A stretch of DNA of 42,395 nt from a virus. Of this stretch, positions 20,957-28,400 are shown in pieces. The stretch's first letter is position 1, and each line of letters begins with the position of its first letter. The notes under the pieces are model-generated. The model ran no database searches, was not told where the DNA came from, and saw only the letters and a list, made by a program, of their open reading frames with translations. Where the stretch lies: the IMG/VR virus record IMGVR_UViG_3300046484_000023, positions 1 through 42,395 of that record. The stretch is one strand, 5' to 3'. The position numbers were made by a program, and so were the translations under genes.

Positions 20957-21720
20957 TGAAACCATACTATCAGGACAACGCGGTAACAATATATCACGGA
21001 GATTGCCGGGAAATATTACCGAAAATTGAACCCGTTGATATGATTTTCACCGATCCACCTTATGGTCACAACAACAACAACGGAGACTTAATAAATAATT
21101 GGGAAAATGCTTTGGGAAAAATTTCTCGCGGTTCACAAAACGCAGCGCGACCAATTGTAAATGATGGACCAGAGGCGAATGAATTAGTTAAGTGGTTTTT
21201 TGGTGAAACAAAACGGTTACTCCGTACTGGTGGCTGCTGCTGCTGCTGCTGCTGCTGCGGCGGCGGCGGACCAGATCCGCAATTTGCTCGCTGGTCATTG
21301 TGGATTGATGAGGTTTTGGACTTTAAGCAAATGGTTATCTGGGATAAAGGACCGATGGGCATGGGTTGGCATTATCGCCGGAGCTACGAAACAATTTTGG
21401 TGGCCCAAAAGCCGGGAGCTGCTTGTAAGTGGTATGACGATACCGACAAAATAGAAAACATTATCCGCCCTGGCTATAAAGGGATACGTAAAATCATACC
21501 ATCTGCAAGCGATCATTCAACACCAAAACCCATTGAATTAATCAGTCATTTTATACAGCTTCATTCTTTGCCGGGAGAAATAATTTTGGACCCATTTTGT
21601 GGACACGGTCCAACACTCAGATCTGCCAAGGATTTAGGCCGTAAAGCTATCGGTATCGAAATCGAAGAAAAATATTGTGAAATTGCCGCCAAGAGGATGC
21701 AACAAGAAGTTTTGTTTTGA
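20956..21720 (+). CDS. DNA methyltransferase (N4-cytosine/N6-adenine, beta-type order) with poly-Cys insert
   Basis: A 254-residue protein starting MKPYYQDNAVTIYHGDCREI. The catalytic motif DPPYG is at residues 33-37 and the SAM-binding region DPFCGHGPT at about 212-220, the order of N4/N6 enzymes with the catalytic motif first. Residues 94-101 are eight consecutive cysteines coded by eight TGC, followed by four glycines. It probably protects phage DNA from restriction. The gene is more AT-rich than the rest of the genome apart from this tract, and it is the only substantial plus-strand gene, so it may be a separate acquisition. Confidence 0.85.
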   Translation: MKPYYQDNAVTIYHGDCREILPKIEPVDMIFTDPPYGHNNNNGDLINNWENALGKISRGSQNAARPIVNDGPEANELVKWFFGETKRLLRTGGCCCCCCCCGGGGPDPQFARWSLWIDEVLDFKQMVIWDKGPMGMGWHYRRSYETILVAQKPGAACKWYDDTDKIENIIRPGYKGIRKIIPSASDHSTPKPIELISHFIQLHSLPGEIILDPFCGHGPTLRSAKDLGRKAIGIEIEEKYCEIAAKRMQQEVLF

Positions 21721-21791
21721 TATTTTAAACGCATTGGCTGCCGTTAGGCAGGCGTATCCGGCAGGGGGAAAACCCAAGAGGGCGAACCTCC

Positions 21792-22070
21792 TTAAAGAAG
21801 TAACCGCACCCCAGGGATGCCGAGAGTCCCTGAGGACCACCACACTTCGTCGCACGCCTGCAGGAATGCCTTGCCTGCATCGATGCCCATCTCGCGCTCG
21901 TGTTCCACGTCATCGTTCAGAAACTGCGGATAAAGCAGGTGCGGAGCAAACGGGGCATATCCCATGCGTGAGGACATGGCCAGGCGGCAAAGCCGCTGGG
22001 CAATCAGGACGTTCTTTTCAATGTCACCGGCATACCGGCTGCAAATAAATACTCGTCTCTGTCTTTTCAT
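21792..22070 (-). CDS. DUF4406/DUF7768-type nucleotide-metabolism-like protein
   Basis: A 92-residue protein starting MKRQRRVFICSRYAGDIEKN. The pattern FICSRYAGDIEKNVLIAQRL ... GYAPFAPHLLYPQFLND ... GIDAGKAFLQACDEVWW matches the small phage family related to nucleoside 2-deoxyribosyltransferases. The C-terminus (SSGTLGIPGVRLLL) is shorter than typical members, which usually have another helix and strand after this point, so it may be truncated. Last gene of the operon, convergent with the plus-strand methyltransferase; hairpins such as TGCCgttaGGCA (21739-21750) lie between. Confidence 0.65.
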   Translation of the reverse strand: MKRQRRVFICSRYAGDIEKNVLIAQRLCRLAMSSRMGYAPFAPHLLYPQFLNDDVEHEREMGIDAGKAFLQACDEVWWSSGTLGIPGVRLLL

Positions 22071-22438
22071 TTTACCTCCAAAGTCCTGAGCGTGATATCA
22101 ATCCCATCCGGTCCCTTAAGGCGCTTGCGATAAATCGCTAGGATAACTTGGCTGTCTCTCAAATATGCGGCACCCTGCAGGGCGTCTTGGATAGCACCAC
22201 CAGCGTTGTCCACATCAAACCTTCCACGGTAGCTGATCCGCAGAGCGCACCGACATTCCACCGGCTTGTTCCATCCGCGGGCTGCCAGCTTTGAGCGAGC
22301 AATCATGTTTAGCGTATCTCGCCAGGCGGTATATTCTGGTTTTCTAAACATCATGTGCCGTCCCCGCCCGTGGCTGATACGAGAGCTATGCTGCTTACTC
22401 ATCGCCAAAACCCCCGGCAGCCAGATGCGCGCCTTCAT
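22067..22438 (-). CDS. rusA: RusA-type Holliday junction resolvase
   Basis: A 123-residue protein starting MKARIWLPGVLAMSKQHSSR. GRFDVDNAGGAIQDALQGAA is the RusA metal-binding block (DxDN, then D in IQDAL), followed by YLRDSQVILAIYRKR, where the DD/RDD acidic residue and basic tail fit the family. It would cut branched DNA made during replication or recombination before packaging. The start overlaps the HNH stop (TAATG). Together with RecT and the exonuclease it completes a recombination module. Confidence 0.85.
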   Translation of the reverse strand: MKARIWLPGVLAMSKQHSSRISHGRGRHMMFRKPEYTAWRDTLNMIARSKLAARGWNKPVECRCALRISYRGRFDVDNAGGAIQDALQGAAYLRDSQVILAIYRKRLKGPDGIDITLRTLEVK

Positions 22439-22941
22439 TAAATCATCATCCTTCTTTGATTTCTTCGCTGAACAATTTTAGTTGTCCATCGGCAGTTGCT
22501 TGGTGAATATCCTTTTTCGTTATCTTTTCGATCAATGGTGAGCTCTGGAGTATAACCATTGGCCAATGACCATTTAATGAACGTCTCGGCATCGTGCCAT
22601 GCCTTGCAGACTGTAATTCCACGTCCCCCATAGTTTTTAAAACCTTTTTGTTTTGGATATTCGCAACGGCTCAACATTCCACGCCAGCGATAATACAAAC
22701 TTGTATTGGTCATGCCATGGGTTTTTTCAGAACGCCTCATAGCGGACACGATACATCCGCATGATTTAGTATATCCCGCCTTAAGAGAACTTCCAGAAAC
22801 TATCTTGGTTTTTCCGCATTCGCATTGACATTCCCACAAATACGCCTTTCCAAGACGTGTACTGAATTTCATGACTTCTAGTTTACCAAAAATCATGCCA
22901 GTTAAATCTTTAAAACCTTTTCCATGGTTTGAGGCGCTCAA
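22438..22941 (-). CDS. HNH-type homing endonuclease with zinc ribbon (copy 2)
   Basis: A 167-residue protein with DLTGMIFGKLEVMKF, cysteine pairs (CQCECGKTK and AGYTKSCGC), YYRWRGMLSRC and the C-terminal LTIDRKDNEKGYSPSNCRW block. Same architecture as the copies at 2171, 25918 and 27660. The open frame has TTG at 22941, inside the end of the transglycosylase-like gene; the real start is uncertain but must lie before the DLTG motif. AT-rich relative to neighbours. Inserted between the transglycosylase-like gene and rusA. Confidence 0.85.
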   Translation of the reverse strand: MSASNHGKGFKDLTGMIFGKLEVMKFSTRLGKAYLWECQCECGKTKIVSGSSLKAGYTKSCGCIVSAMRRSEKTHGMTNTSLYYRWRGMLSRCEYPKQKGFKNYGGRGITVCKAWHDAETFIKWSLANGYTPELTIDRKDNEKGYSPSNCRWTTKIVQRRNQRRMMI

Positions 22942-23443
22942 TTCGTTTTACCTCATTTGCATATCGCCAATTTCCTGGAACAAATCCATTGTACAAGCAC
23001 AATCCGATTTCAACGTCTCCATGTGATTTTCCAATATGATAAAGTCTCCTTATTTTTTTTATGTGTTTGAATTTTTCTTCCAGAATTTCGAGACCAACTT
23101 GGACATTATAAACAGGATTGGTCTTCACGAGCAGATAATCAATGTTTACATACCTGGATTTTTTGGCATCATTGATGCCCATTATTCCTATGGAATATGA
23201 ACCATTTGGCTCCGCCTGCATATTGGTCCGCCCATCGTTTTTATCCTGGTTCCAACCGGATTCATACCATCCAATCGCCCGGACCAAGTCCTTGGTGATG
23301 ATCGGGTTCTTTATTTCCAGGGAATCTATGGCAAGCTCAACTCCCCATTTTTCCCTTGACTTTCTGCTTATCTGTGCTTCATCGCCTGCGTAGCAAACCT
23401 GTGAGAAAACCAGAGCCAGCAGTAACATGGCCATCATCCTCAT
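22910..23443 (-). CDS. Exported lytic-transglycosylase-like protein
   Basis: A 177-residue protein starting MRMMAMLLLALVFSQVCYA, a clear sec signal peptide. The core IGWYESGWNQDKNDGR ... EPNGSYSIGIMGINDAK resembles the soluble lytic transglycosylase fold (Glu in the YES motif, then GxxQxxxxxGIMQ-like region), although the usual MQ reads MG. Such enzymes cut peptidoglycan in the periplasm. It is encoded in the early operon, not the lysis region, so it may serve in entry, exclusion or wall remodelling. Start chosen at ATG 23443 for its GGAGGCG. Longer upstream frame rejected. Confidence 0.6.
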   Translation of the reverse strand: MRMMAMLLLALVFSQVCYAGDEAQISRKSREKWGVELAIDSLEIKNPIITKDLVRAIGWYESGWNQDKNDGRTNMQAEPNGSYSIGIMGINDAKKSRYVNIDYLLVKTNPVYNVQVGLEILEEKFKHIKKIRRLYHIGKSHGDVEIGLCLYNGFVPGNWRYANEVKRIERLKPWKRF

Positions 23444-23507
23444 AGGATCGCCTCCTTTTGAGTTTGATGGCCACATTCTAGCACCACGATGCTTCGCTGA
23501 CAAAGCA

Positions 23508-24110
23508 TTATTCTCTTTCAAGGACGCGCGTAGCTTCAAAGTCCGCCGTTGTGATCAATACCACAAGCAGGTTGTTCATGGCATCGTTGAAAGCACATCG
23601 CATTCCGTAGTCGTCAGGAAAACCAGCCGTGAACGCTCCCATGTGCCAACGGATCGCCATCTTTTCTAAATCAGTGAGGCGGATGTAGTCTTGGCAAACC
23701 GCCACTGACTTTTCTCCGTGACCCAGGGGGAGCTTGTCTTTGACCACCCACGTTTCCTGCTTTTCCCAAGTTCCGCTCGGCTTCACCCATTTGAATCCGC
23801 GTTCGTAAAATCCGACCTTGCATAGGTCATGGCAAAGGCCGGAAACAATAACGGAGTCCTCCGGGATTGACGCCTGCAGTCCGTGCTGTATGATGCGGTC
23901 TCGGAGAAGCGTTAAAACATTCAGCGAATGCTTCGCCAGGCCGCCTTCTGTGTCCAGGTGATGCTCGGTCGAACACGGGGCATTGTAGAAATCGCTTGTA
24001 TTCAGGAATTCAATAAGACCATCAATCCCTGACCGGTTGGTCGCCAGTAGGAGATCCTCAATCTGTCTTCGGGTTTCGCCCCGCTGTTCGTCGGTGAGTT
24101 TAACCGCCAT
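23508..24110 (-). CDS. HD-domain phosphohydrolase-like protein
   Basis: A 200-residue protein starting MAVKLTDEQRGETRRQIED. It has metal-binding-type residues HSLNVL, GLCHDLCKVG (the HD pair) and later HGEKSVAV, the pattern of HD phosphohydrolases, which act on nucleotides or second messengers. Substrate unknown; roles in dNTP supply or defence-signal removal are both possible. ATG 24110 overlaps the end of the upstream gene. A longer frame upstream is only a shadow of that gene. Confidence 0.7.
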   Translation of the reverse strand: MAVKLTDEQRGETRRQIEDLLLATNRSGIDGLIEFLNTSDFYNAPCSTEHHLDTEGGLAKHSLNVLTLLRDRIIQHGLQASIPEDSVIVSGLCHDLCKVGFYERGFKWVKPSGTWEKQETWVVKDKLPLGHGEKSVAVCQDYIRLTDLEKMAIRWHMGAFTAGFPDDYGMRCAFNDAMNNLLVVLITTADFEATRVLERE

Positions 24111-24357
24111 AAGAGTTGCCTCCAAGTCCGTCCGATCCGGAAATACGAAGCCCGGAATCGTTCCCTTTTTCAAGCCCGGCGATGATGTCCTGCGCGTGCG
24201 CCGGGATGTTCCATATTTTGTATGACGGAAACTCAAAACTTTTTACGACCGCCGTTCCCTTTAAAATCTCGACAAGAGAGTCGCCAGGTTTTTCTGGAAT
24301 GTCGGACGCCCGGAACAGATACTCGCCTTCGGTGATTTCGTAATCGTATTTAGGCAT
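24100..24357 (-). CDS. Hypothetical protein
   Basis: An 85-residue protein starting MPKYDYEITEGEYLFRASDI; ATG 24357 is inside the end of the previous gene. Beta-rich N-terminus with an acidic patch; ends GLRISGSDGLGGNSYGG. No family recognised. The earlier upstream methionines are not used by any clear ribosome-binding site. Confidence 0.55.
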   Translation of the reverse strand: MPKYDYEITEGEYLFRASDIPEKPGDSLVEILKGTAVVKSFEFPSYKIWNIPAHAQDIIAGLEKGNDSGLRISGSDGLGGNSYGG

Positions 24358-24580
24358 TTTTATCCACCGGCCTTTCAAGTTCATCCAGAAGTGCATCGGC
24401 AATAGCAACCGCACGCTTTGCGGTTCCTTTGTCGCAGTTCGCCATCAATCCCTGCATGGCCATTGCTGCAAAAAGTTCACGCTTTGTTAAACCACCAACG
24501 GTTGAATAACTCCAGCCACCGCGACCGTCTCCTATTGGGACTAAAATCGGGATAGCTGATGAGTTTGCGTTCGCGCTCAT
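24350..24580 (-). CDS. Conserved small phage protein
   Basis: A 76-residue protein starting MSANANSSAIPILVPIGDGR. The segment GGLTKRELFAAMAMQGLMAN is a motif I have seen repeatedly in small phage proteins near recombination genes, with no assigned function. Its start overlaps the stop of the gene for the coiled-coil protein (24577-24580). Confidence 0.65.
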   Translation of the reverse strand: MSANANSSAIPILVPIGDGRGGWSYSTVGGLTKRELFAAMAMQGLMANCDKGTAKRAVAIADALLDELERPVDKNA

Positions 24581-25326
24581 ACCTGCGCCTCCGCCTTGGC
24601 CTCGCGCCCCTGGAAGCGCTCGAATTCCGTGATTACCAGCCCGTTGGCCATGAGGTTCTTGATCCCGTTTCCCTTCGCCCAGGTCTTGATCTGACCAAGC
24701 CGGGCTTCCAGGATATGCTCCGGCAGCTTTCCATCAGCCACCGCCCGCGCCAGTTCGCGCATGCTGACGACCTCGATCTTGAGGTCCATAATGCCGGTCA
24801 CCGCCCCGATGTCGGTCCGCTCTGTTTTTCCAACCGTCGGTTGAACCTCGACCGGAGGCACGAATACTTCATCCGCCCGCTGCAGGTGTTCCTCGGCTTT
24901 GGCCTCGTTTCCTTTGTCCAGCGCCCTCTCGGCCTTTTTCATTTCTGCTTCCTTGAGGCGCTGCTCCTCTTTCCGGCGGAGTTCGTCCGCCTTGCGCTGA
25001 TCCTCGGCAGCCCGGCGTCGTTCCTCGTCCCGGTAGTCCCGAAGCTTGTTCTCCACGATCCCCTTGGCCTTCTCTGGGATACGGAGCATTTCCGCCTCTT
25101 TGTCGCACAGACTTTTCCACGCCTTATAGGCCAGGTCCTTCGGGCCTGGTTCCGAAGGCGTCCCGTTCCAGTACGCCTTGATGCGCTTCACCATCGTGGT
25201 GCAGGCCAGAAAGAACGTGTTGGCCTCACGCATGCCATCCGAATCCTTGATTACGACCGCCTCCGCCTGCTGAATGAGCGCACCCGCCGTGTTCTTCAAC
25301 TGCAATTCCAAGCTATTTTCCGCCAT
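24577..25326 (-). CDS. Charged coiled-coil protein associated with RecT
   Basis: A 249-residue protein starting MAENSLELQLKNTAGALIQQ; ATG 25326 overlaps the stop of the exonuclease gene. Residues about 85-150 are an almost uninterrupted charged helix with RKADELRRKEEQRLKEAEM, and the C-terminal 80 residues form a small globular domain. Similar coiled-coil proteins are common beside phage RecT/exonuclease pairs and may help ssDNA handling; this is inference from neighbourhood. Confidence 0.55.
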   Translation of the reverse strand: MAENSLELQLKNTAGALIQQAEAVVIKDSDGMREANTFFLACTTMVKRIKAYWNGTPSEPGPKDLAYKAWKSLCDKEAEMLRIPEKAKGIVENKLRDYRDEERRRAAEDQRKADELRRKEEQRLKEAEMKKAERALDKGNEAKAEEHLQRADEVFVPPVEVQPTVGKTERTDIGAVTGIMDLKIEVVSMRELARAVADGKLPEHILEARLGQIKTWAKGNGIKNLMANGLVITEFERFQGREAKAEAQV

Positions 25327-25927
25327 TGCCTTCCCTCCAGTTCCATGCCGCCAAGCAGCACCGGAAATAATGAAAATCGTTCTTCCCCTTGATTGGCCGG
25401 AAGTCGTAGCCTCCATCGAGCCGAAGCTCGCAGAACCACCGCTCTTTGATTTTTTCTTTGTGAGCCTCATCCCAAGCATTTGCATATGCTGAGGTCTGGA
25501 GCGGTTCGAGCATCGGGTTGTAAGCGCGGCTCTTGATTTCGATGAGCGCAAGCACTCCCTTTACTTTTGCCACTACGTCTAATCTTCCGGCATATTGATA
25601 TTTGAGGCTTGCTACCACCTGCTCCACAGCATAGACTTCGATATGCTTTTCTCGTTTGCACTTCTTCCATGCCTCAAGAATTCCCGATGTATCCGCAAGG
25701 TATTTTCCTTTTGGGCGCAAACTATTCTCATCCAATTTTCCATGCTCGTGCAATTCTACTATGCGATGGACGGCATTTCCAAAGGCACAAGCTCGTTCTA
25801 AAACATCTTTTGAAACGTGATCATAGTTCGAGATTAATCCCAGGGCCGTAGTCACACTTGGAAATCGGACATCTTTACCTAGCCATTCCCCTTTATAAAA
25901 ACCATCTTGGTCTCGTTCTAATGACAT
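25313..25927 (-). CDS. PD-(D/E)XK exonuclease (RecT partner)
   Basis: A 204-residue protein starting MSLERDQDGFYKGEWLG. The nuclease core is YAGRLDVVAKVKGVLALIEIKS: D in GRLDVV and the E-x-K of IEIKS are the metal-binding residues of the PD-(D/E)XK superfamily. A YANAWDEAHKEK-type helix follows. It would resect DNA ends to feed RecT annealing. ATG 25927 has ACGGAG upstream; the 16 extra residues possible upstream overlap the HNH gene and lack a signal. Confidence 0.75.
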   Translation of the reverse strand: MSLERDQDGFYKGEWLGKDVRFPSVTTALGLISNYDHVSKDVLERACAFGNAVHRIVELHEHGKLDENSLRPKGKYLADTSGILEAWKKCKREKHIEVYAVEQVVASLKYQYAGRLDVVAKVKGVLALIEIKSRAYNPMLEPLQTSAYANAWDEAHKEKIKERWFCELRLDGGYDFRPIKGKNDFHYFRCCLAAWNWREGNGGK

Positions 25928-26439
25928 GGTTTTCTCCGTGTCACGCATTGTTCTTTTCGCGTGGCCCACCGACAATTTTTTGGAGTGTAGTCTCCGTCAT
26001 TGTCTTTGCGGTCGAGTGTCAGGTCATCCCTGTACCCGTGGGAAAGTGCCCACTTGATGAACGTGGCCGCATCGTGCCACGATGGCCAAACTTGAATTCC
26101 TCGCCCTCCGTAATTCTTGTAGTATTGATGGGAAAGATTTTCACACCGCCTCTTCATGTTTGACCATATGCGATGAAGCCGTTTGTGGACAAGTCCATGC
26201 TTAAAGTGAATTTCGGAAGTTCTCATCTTCATATAGCAACCGCACGAAGTAGTGTGCCCGCTGTTCAGATTACTTGTTTCGCACACTACTTTATTCCCGC
26301 ACTCACATATACATTCCCAATATCGGCGTGGCCCGGTTATTCCCTTATATCTACCAACCACTTTCAGGCGACCGAACCGTTTGCTCTTTAGATCAGCCGG
26401 TCGGAATGTGCCGTCTTTTTCCCTTTTTCTTGTTTCCAT
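25918..26439 (-). CDS. HNH-type homing endonuclease with zinc ribbon (copy 3)
   Basis: A 173-residue protein with DLKSKRFGRLKVVGRYKG, cysteine pairs (CICECGNK and SGHTTSCGC), HRIWSNMKRRC, YGGRGIQVWPSW and LTLDRKDNDGDYTPKNCRW. Same family as the other copies. Its ATG lies 52 bases inside the end of recT in another frame, and its stop overlaps the exonuclease start by a few bases, so it is inserted exactly at the recT-exonuclease joint. More AT-rich than recT. Confidence 0.88.
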   Translation of the reverse strand: METRKREKDGTFRPADLKSKRFGRLKVVGRYKGITGPRRYWECICECGNKVVCETSNLNSGHTTSCGCYMKMRTSEIHFKHGLVHKRLHRIWSNMKRRCENLSHQYYKNYGGRGIQVWPSWHDAATFIKWALSHGYRDDLTLDRKDNDGDYTPKNCRWATRKEQCVTRRKPCH

Positions 26440-27458
26440 TGTTCATACTCCTCCATGACGTAGTCGAGCGCCGCGCTCACACCGCCCTTGGCAATCATGT
26501 CGTTCGTCTTTTTCCGCTTCTCGTCCTCCGGCCTCCATTGCATTTCCTGGATCATGCCGAACAACGTCTTGGAGAACTCGGCGTCATCCGCGGCTTTCTT
26601 CGCGGCCGGGTCCACGACTTCGGCGTCGGTAGGTTCCACCTTTTTTTCCTGCGGTTCAGCGACCGGCGGCTTCCCGGCCAGGTTCTCCGTCATGAAGTCG
26701 TCGTCTTCAAATTCTTCCCGGCTGGAAACTTCCGTGTCGATGAGCTCGTCGAGCGCAACGGCCTTGTTCATCGCCGGGGACAGGTCGCGGGTCTTCATCG
26801 CCCGCCGGATCGTGGTCTTCTTCCGCATTTCGTCCGGGTCCGATACCCATGGACCGCTACCGGCCGCTTTGCTCCGGTTCTTGATTTTCATGATGTCGTC
26901 TTCCCACATAAACGTGAATTCTTTGGAGCCGTCTTTGAATTCCACTACGGTGTAGGTGCCGCGGTTGTTTCCGCGTTCGGCGGGCGGGAGCGGGATATGT
27001 CGGAGCAGGGGATTGAGACCTTCTTCGATCTCGAAGACTTCCTTGTCGTACACCACGCGGGAATAGACGTTCTTGACTTCGCCGGAGTCCTTCGCCAGCG
27101 ACACCAGCCCTTTATAGCCGGGCATGAACTGCGCTTCGTAGACGTTCTTCTTGCTATTCCAATAAGGAACCAGATATGCAAGCCCGCGCATGTCGTCCGG
27201 TGGTAGGTGGAGCTGCGCCGATTGCATGATGCAGGAATAAATCGAGATCGGCGAGCACTGTGCCAGCGTTGGGTTCCGCCGGATGCTGTTCACCACCAGC
27301 ATCAGCATTTTGTCCATGGTCATCCACTTGCCCAGGGCCTTCTTGAGCTTGGTCTTGTTGTTCTCCAGGTAGTGCTCGATGGTGTTGACCTGGTCCACCA
27401 GTGTCAGCGCCTTCGATACTGCTGGCTTGCCGGTTACTGCCGCCTTCTGTTCCGCCAT
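26388..27458 (-). CDS. recT: RecT-family single-strand annealing protein
   Basis: A 356-residue protein starting MAEQKAAVTGKPAVSKAL. Typical RecT features: RNPTLAQCSPISIYSCIMQS, QLHLPPDDMRGLAYLVPYWN, and FMPGYKGLVSLAKDSGEVKN, then EWW-like acidic region and TTIRRAMKTRDLSPAMNKA. The C-terminal 120 residues are acidic and variable. It anneals complementary single strands during phage recombination and works with the downstream exonuclease. GGGAGGGTGA precedes the ATG. The extreme 3' end is overlapped by the HNH copy 3 gene. Confidence 0.9.
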   Translation of the reverse strand: MAEQKAAVTGKPAVSKALTLVDQVNTIEHYLENNKTKLKKALGKWMTMDKMLMLVVNSIRRNPTLAQCSPISIYSCIMQSAQLHLPPDDMRGLAYLVPYWNSKKNVYEAQFMPGYKGLVSLAKDSGEVKNVYSRVVYDKEVFEIEEGLNPLLRHIPLPPAERGNNRGTYTVVEFKDGSKEFTFMWEDDIMKIKNRSKAAGSGPWVSDPDEMRKKTTIRRAMKTRDLSPAMNKAVALDELIDTEVSSREEFEDDDFMTENLAGKPPVAEPQEKKVEPTDAEVVDPAAKKAADDAEFSKTLFGMIQEMQWRPEDEKRKKTNDMIAKGGVSAALDYVMEEYEQWKQEKGKKTAHSDRLI

Positions 27459-27462
27459 GACT

Positions 27463-27663
27463 TCACCCTCCCACGTTTTTAGTCCATGGCCATTGGAATG
27501 GCCATAGCCGCCTTACGATCCGCCACAAGGTCCGGCGCCGTTCCATCCGGCACAAAATTCGACCGTGTAGCGCCGATCCTTTCCCGTGCATAAAATTGGT
27601 GTTCTTTTTTCCGGCCTGTCCTCCTTTTTTAAATGTCCCGTTTCCGTTTCGGTCGATTTTCAC
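27463..27663 (-). CDS. Small protein, possibly an HNH-endonuclease N-terminal remnant
   Basis: A 66-residue very basic protein with GTG start overlapping the TGA of the HNH-RHH gene. The first third, NGNGTFKKGGQAGKKNTNFM, resembles the N-terminal leader of many phage homing endonucleases, but no nuclease motif follows; the rest is Arg/Trp-rich. It ends inside the recT ribosome-binding region. It may be a decayed fragment of an HNH gene or a small basic protein. Confidence 0.4.
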   Translation of the reverse strand: MKIDRNGNGTFKKGGQAGKKNTNFMHGKGSALHGRILCRMERRRTLWRIVRRLWPFQWPWTKNVGG

Positions 27664-27878
27664 GAATTTACCTCCGGGCGCCTCGTTGCCTTCTTCGGAT
27701 CGTGGTGTTCCATGAACTCAACGAGCGCCTGTTCCTCCAGCGGGCCGCGCTTGACCTTCATCTTGTCCCTGAACTTCCTCCATGCGTCGGCCACGGACGG
27801 GCTGACCTCGACGTGCAGGAAGCGGTGGGATGCCACCTTCTTTCCGAGCGGCTTTAACTTTGGAAATCTTTTGTTCAT
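27660..27878 (-). CDS. Internal ribbon-helix-helix-like product within the HNH fusion gene
   Basis: Translation from ATG 27878 (AAAGGAG starting 14 bases upstream) would give a 72-residue protein starting MNKRFPKLKPLGKKVASHRF with the pattern of small Arc/MetJ-like repressors. Likely the ancestral gene before an HNH element joined its front in frame. The separate product is inferred only from the start signal. Confidence 0.5.
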   Translation of the reverse strand: MNKRFPKLKPLGKKVASHRFLHVEVSPSVADAWRKFRDKMKVKRGPLEEQALVEFMEHHDPKKATRRPEVNS

Positions 27879-28184
27879 GGCTTGCTCCTTTATAGTTGCG
27901 AATTTGCAATTCTCCGGCTCATAGTTGCCGTCATTGTCGATCCGTTCGATGGACAGTCCTGCGCTGTAGCCGTGTCCTGTTGCCCACCGAATGAACGTGA
28001 CCGAATCGTGCCACGCTTTGCAGACCTTGATCCCGCGACCGCCCCAGTCTTTAAACCGCGGATGATTCTTGTTCCCGCACCGCTGGAGCATATTCTCCCA
28101 GCACTGATATATTTTTCTTACTTCTGGGCTTTTCATGCCTTTATAATATTGCTTGTTTTCGTTTTTGTAAACAATATTTTTCAT
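27660..28184 (-). CDS. HNH-type endonuclease fused to a ribbon-helix-helix-like domain (copy 4)
   Basis: A 174-residue protein. Residues 1-105 have the family core without the N-terminal zinc ribbon: YQCWENMLQRCGNKNH, GGRGIKVCKAWHD, LSIERIDNDGNYEPENCKF. From MNKRFPKLKP (ATG 27878-27876) the C-terminal 72 residues read as strand FLHVEV then helices SPSVADAWRKFRDKM and PLEEQALVEFMEHH, a ribbon-helix-helix-like arrangement. AAAGGAG lies right before that internal ATG, so a separate ribbon-helix-helix gene probably existed and can still be translated alone. Confidence 0.75.
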   Translation of the reverse strand: MKNIVYKNENKQYYKGMKSPEVRKIYQCWENMLQRCGNKNHPRFKDWGGRGIKVCKAWHDSVTFIRWATGHGYSAGLSIERIDNDGNYEPENCKFATIKEQAMNKRFPKLKPLGKKVASHRFLHVEVSPSVADAWRKFRDKMKVKRGPLEEQALVEFMEHHDPKKATRRPEVNS

Positions 28185-28189
28185 TTATT

Positions 28190-28390
28190 TTACGTTCTTT
28201 CCTCTGGTATTGCTCCCCAATGATAGCATTTGGCCCCGTCAGTTTCCTGCTGTTCGTCGGAGGCGTTTTCGTTTTTGCATTCGGCCATAGGCTCGCCAGG
28301 GCCACCATCTCCGTGGTTTTCATTCCATGTAGCCAGCCATTTGCAATCATGGCATCCATGTCCAATATTTATGTTTTTTCCTTTTTTCAC
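28190..28390 (-). CDS. Small cysteine-rich protein
   Basis: A 66-residue protein with GTG start preceded by GAGGAGG. HGCHDCKW, AECKN and AKCYHW supply four cysteines and several histidines that could form a zinc site. Resembles the N-terminal part of the next upstream gene (CTDC...C...C). Function unknown. Confidence 0.55.
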   Translation of the reverse strand: MKKGKNINIGHGCHDCKWLATWNENHGDGGPGEPMAECKNENASDEQQETDGAKCYHWGAIPEERT

Positions 28391-28400
28391 GAATGCCTCC

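Noticed and set aside
21721-21791. Short hairpins between convergent genes as a bidirectional terminator
   Set aside because: The stems are only 4-5 bp and lack T-runs on either side, so a terminator call is not supported.
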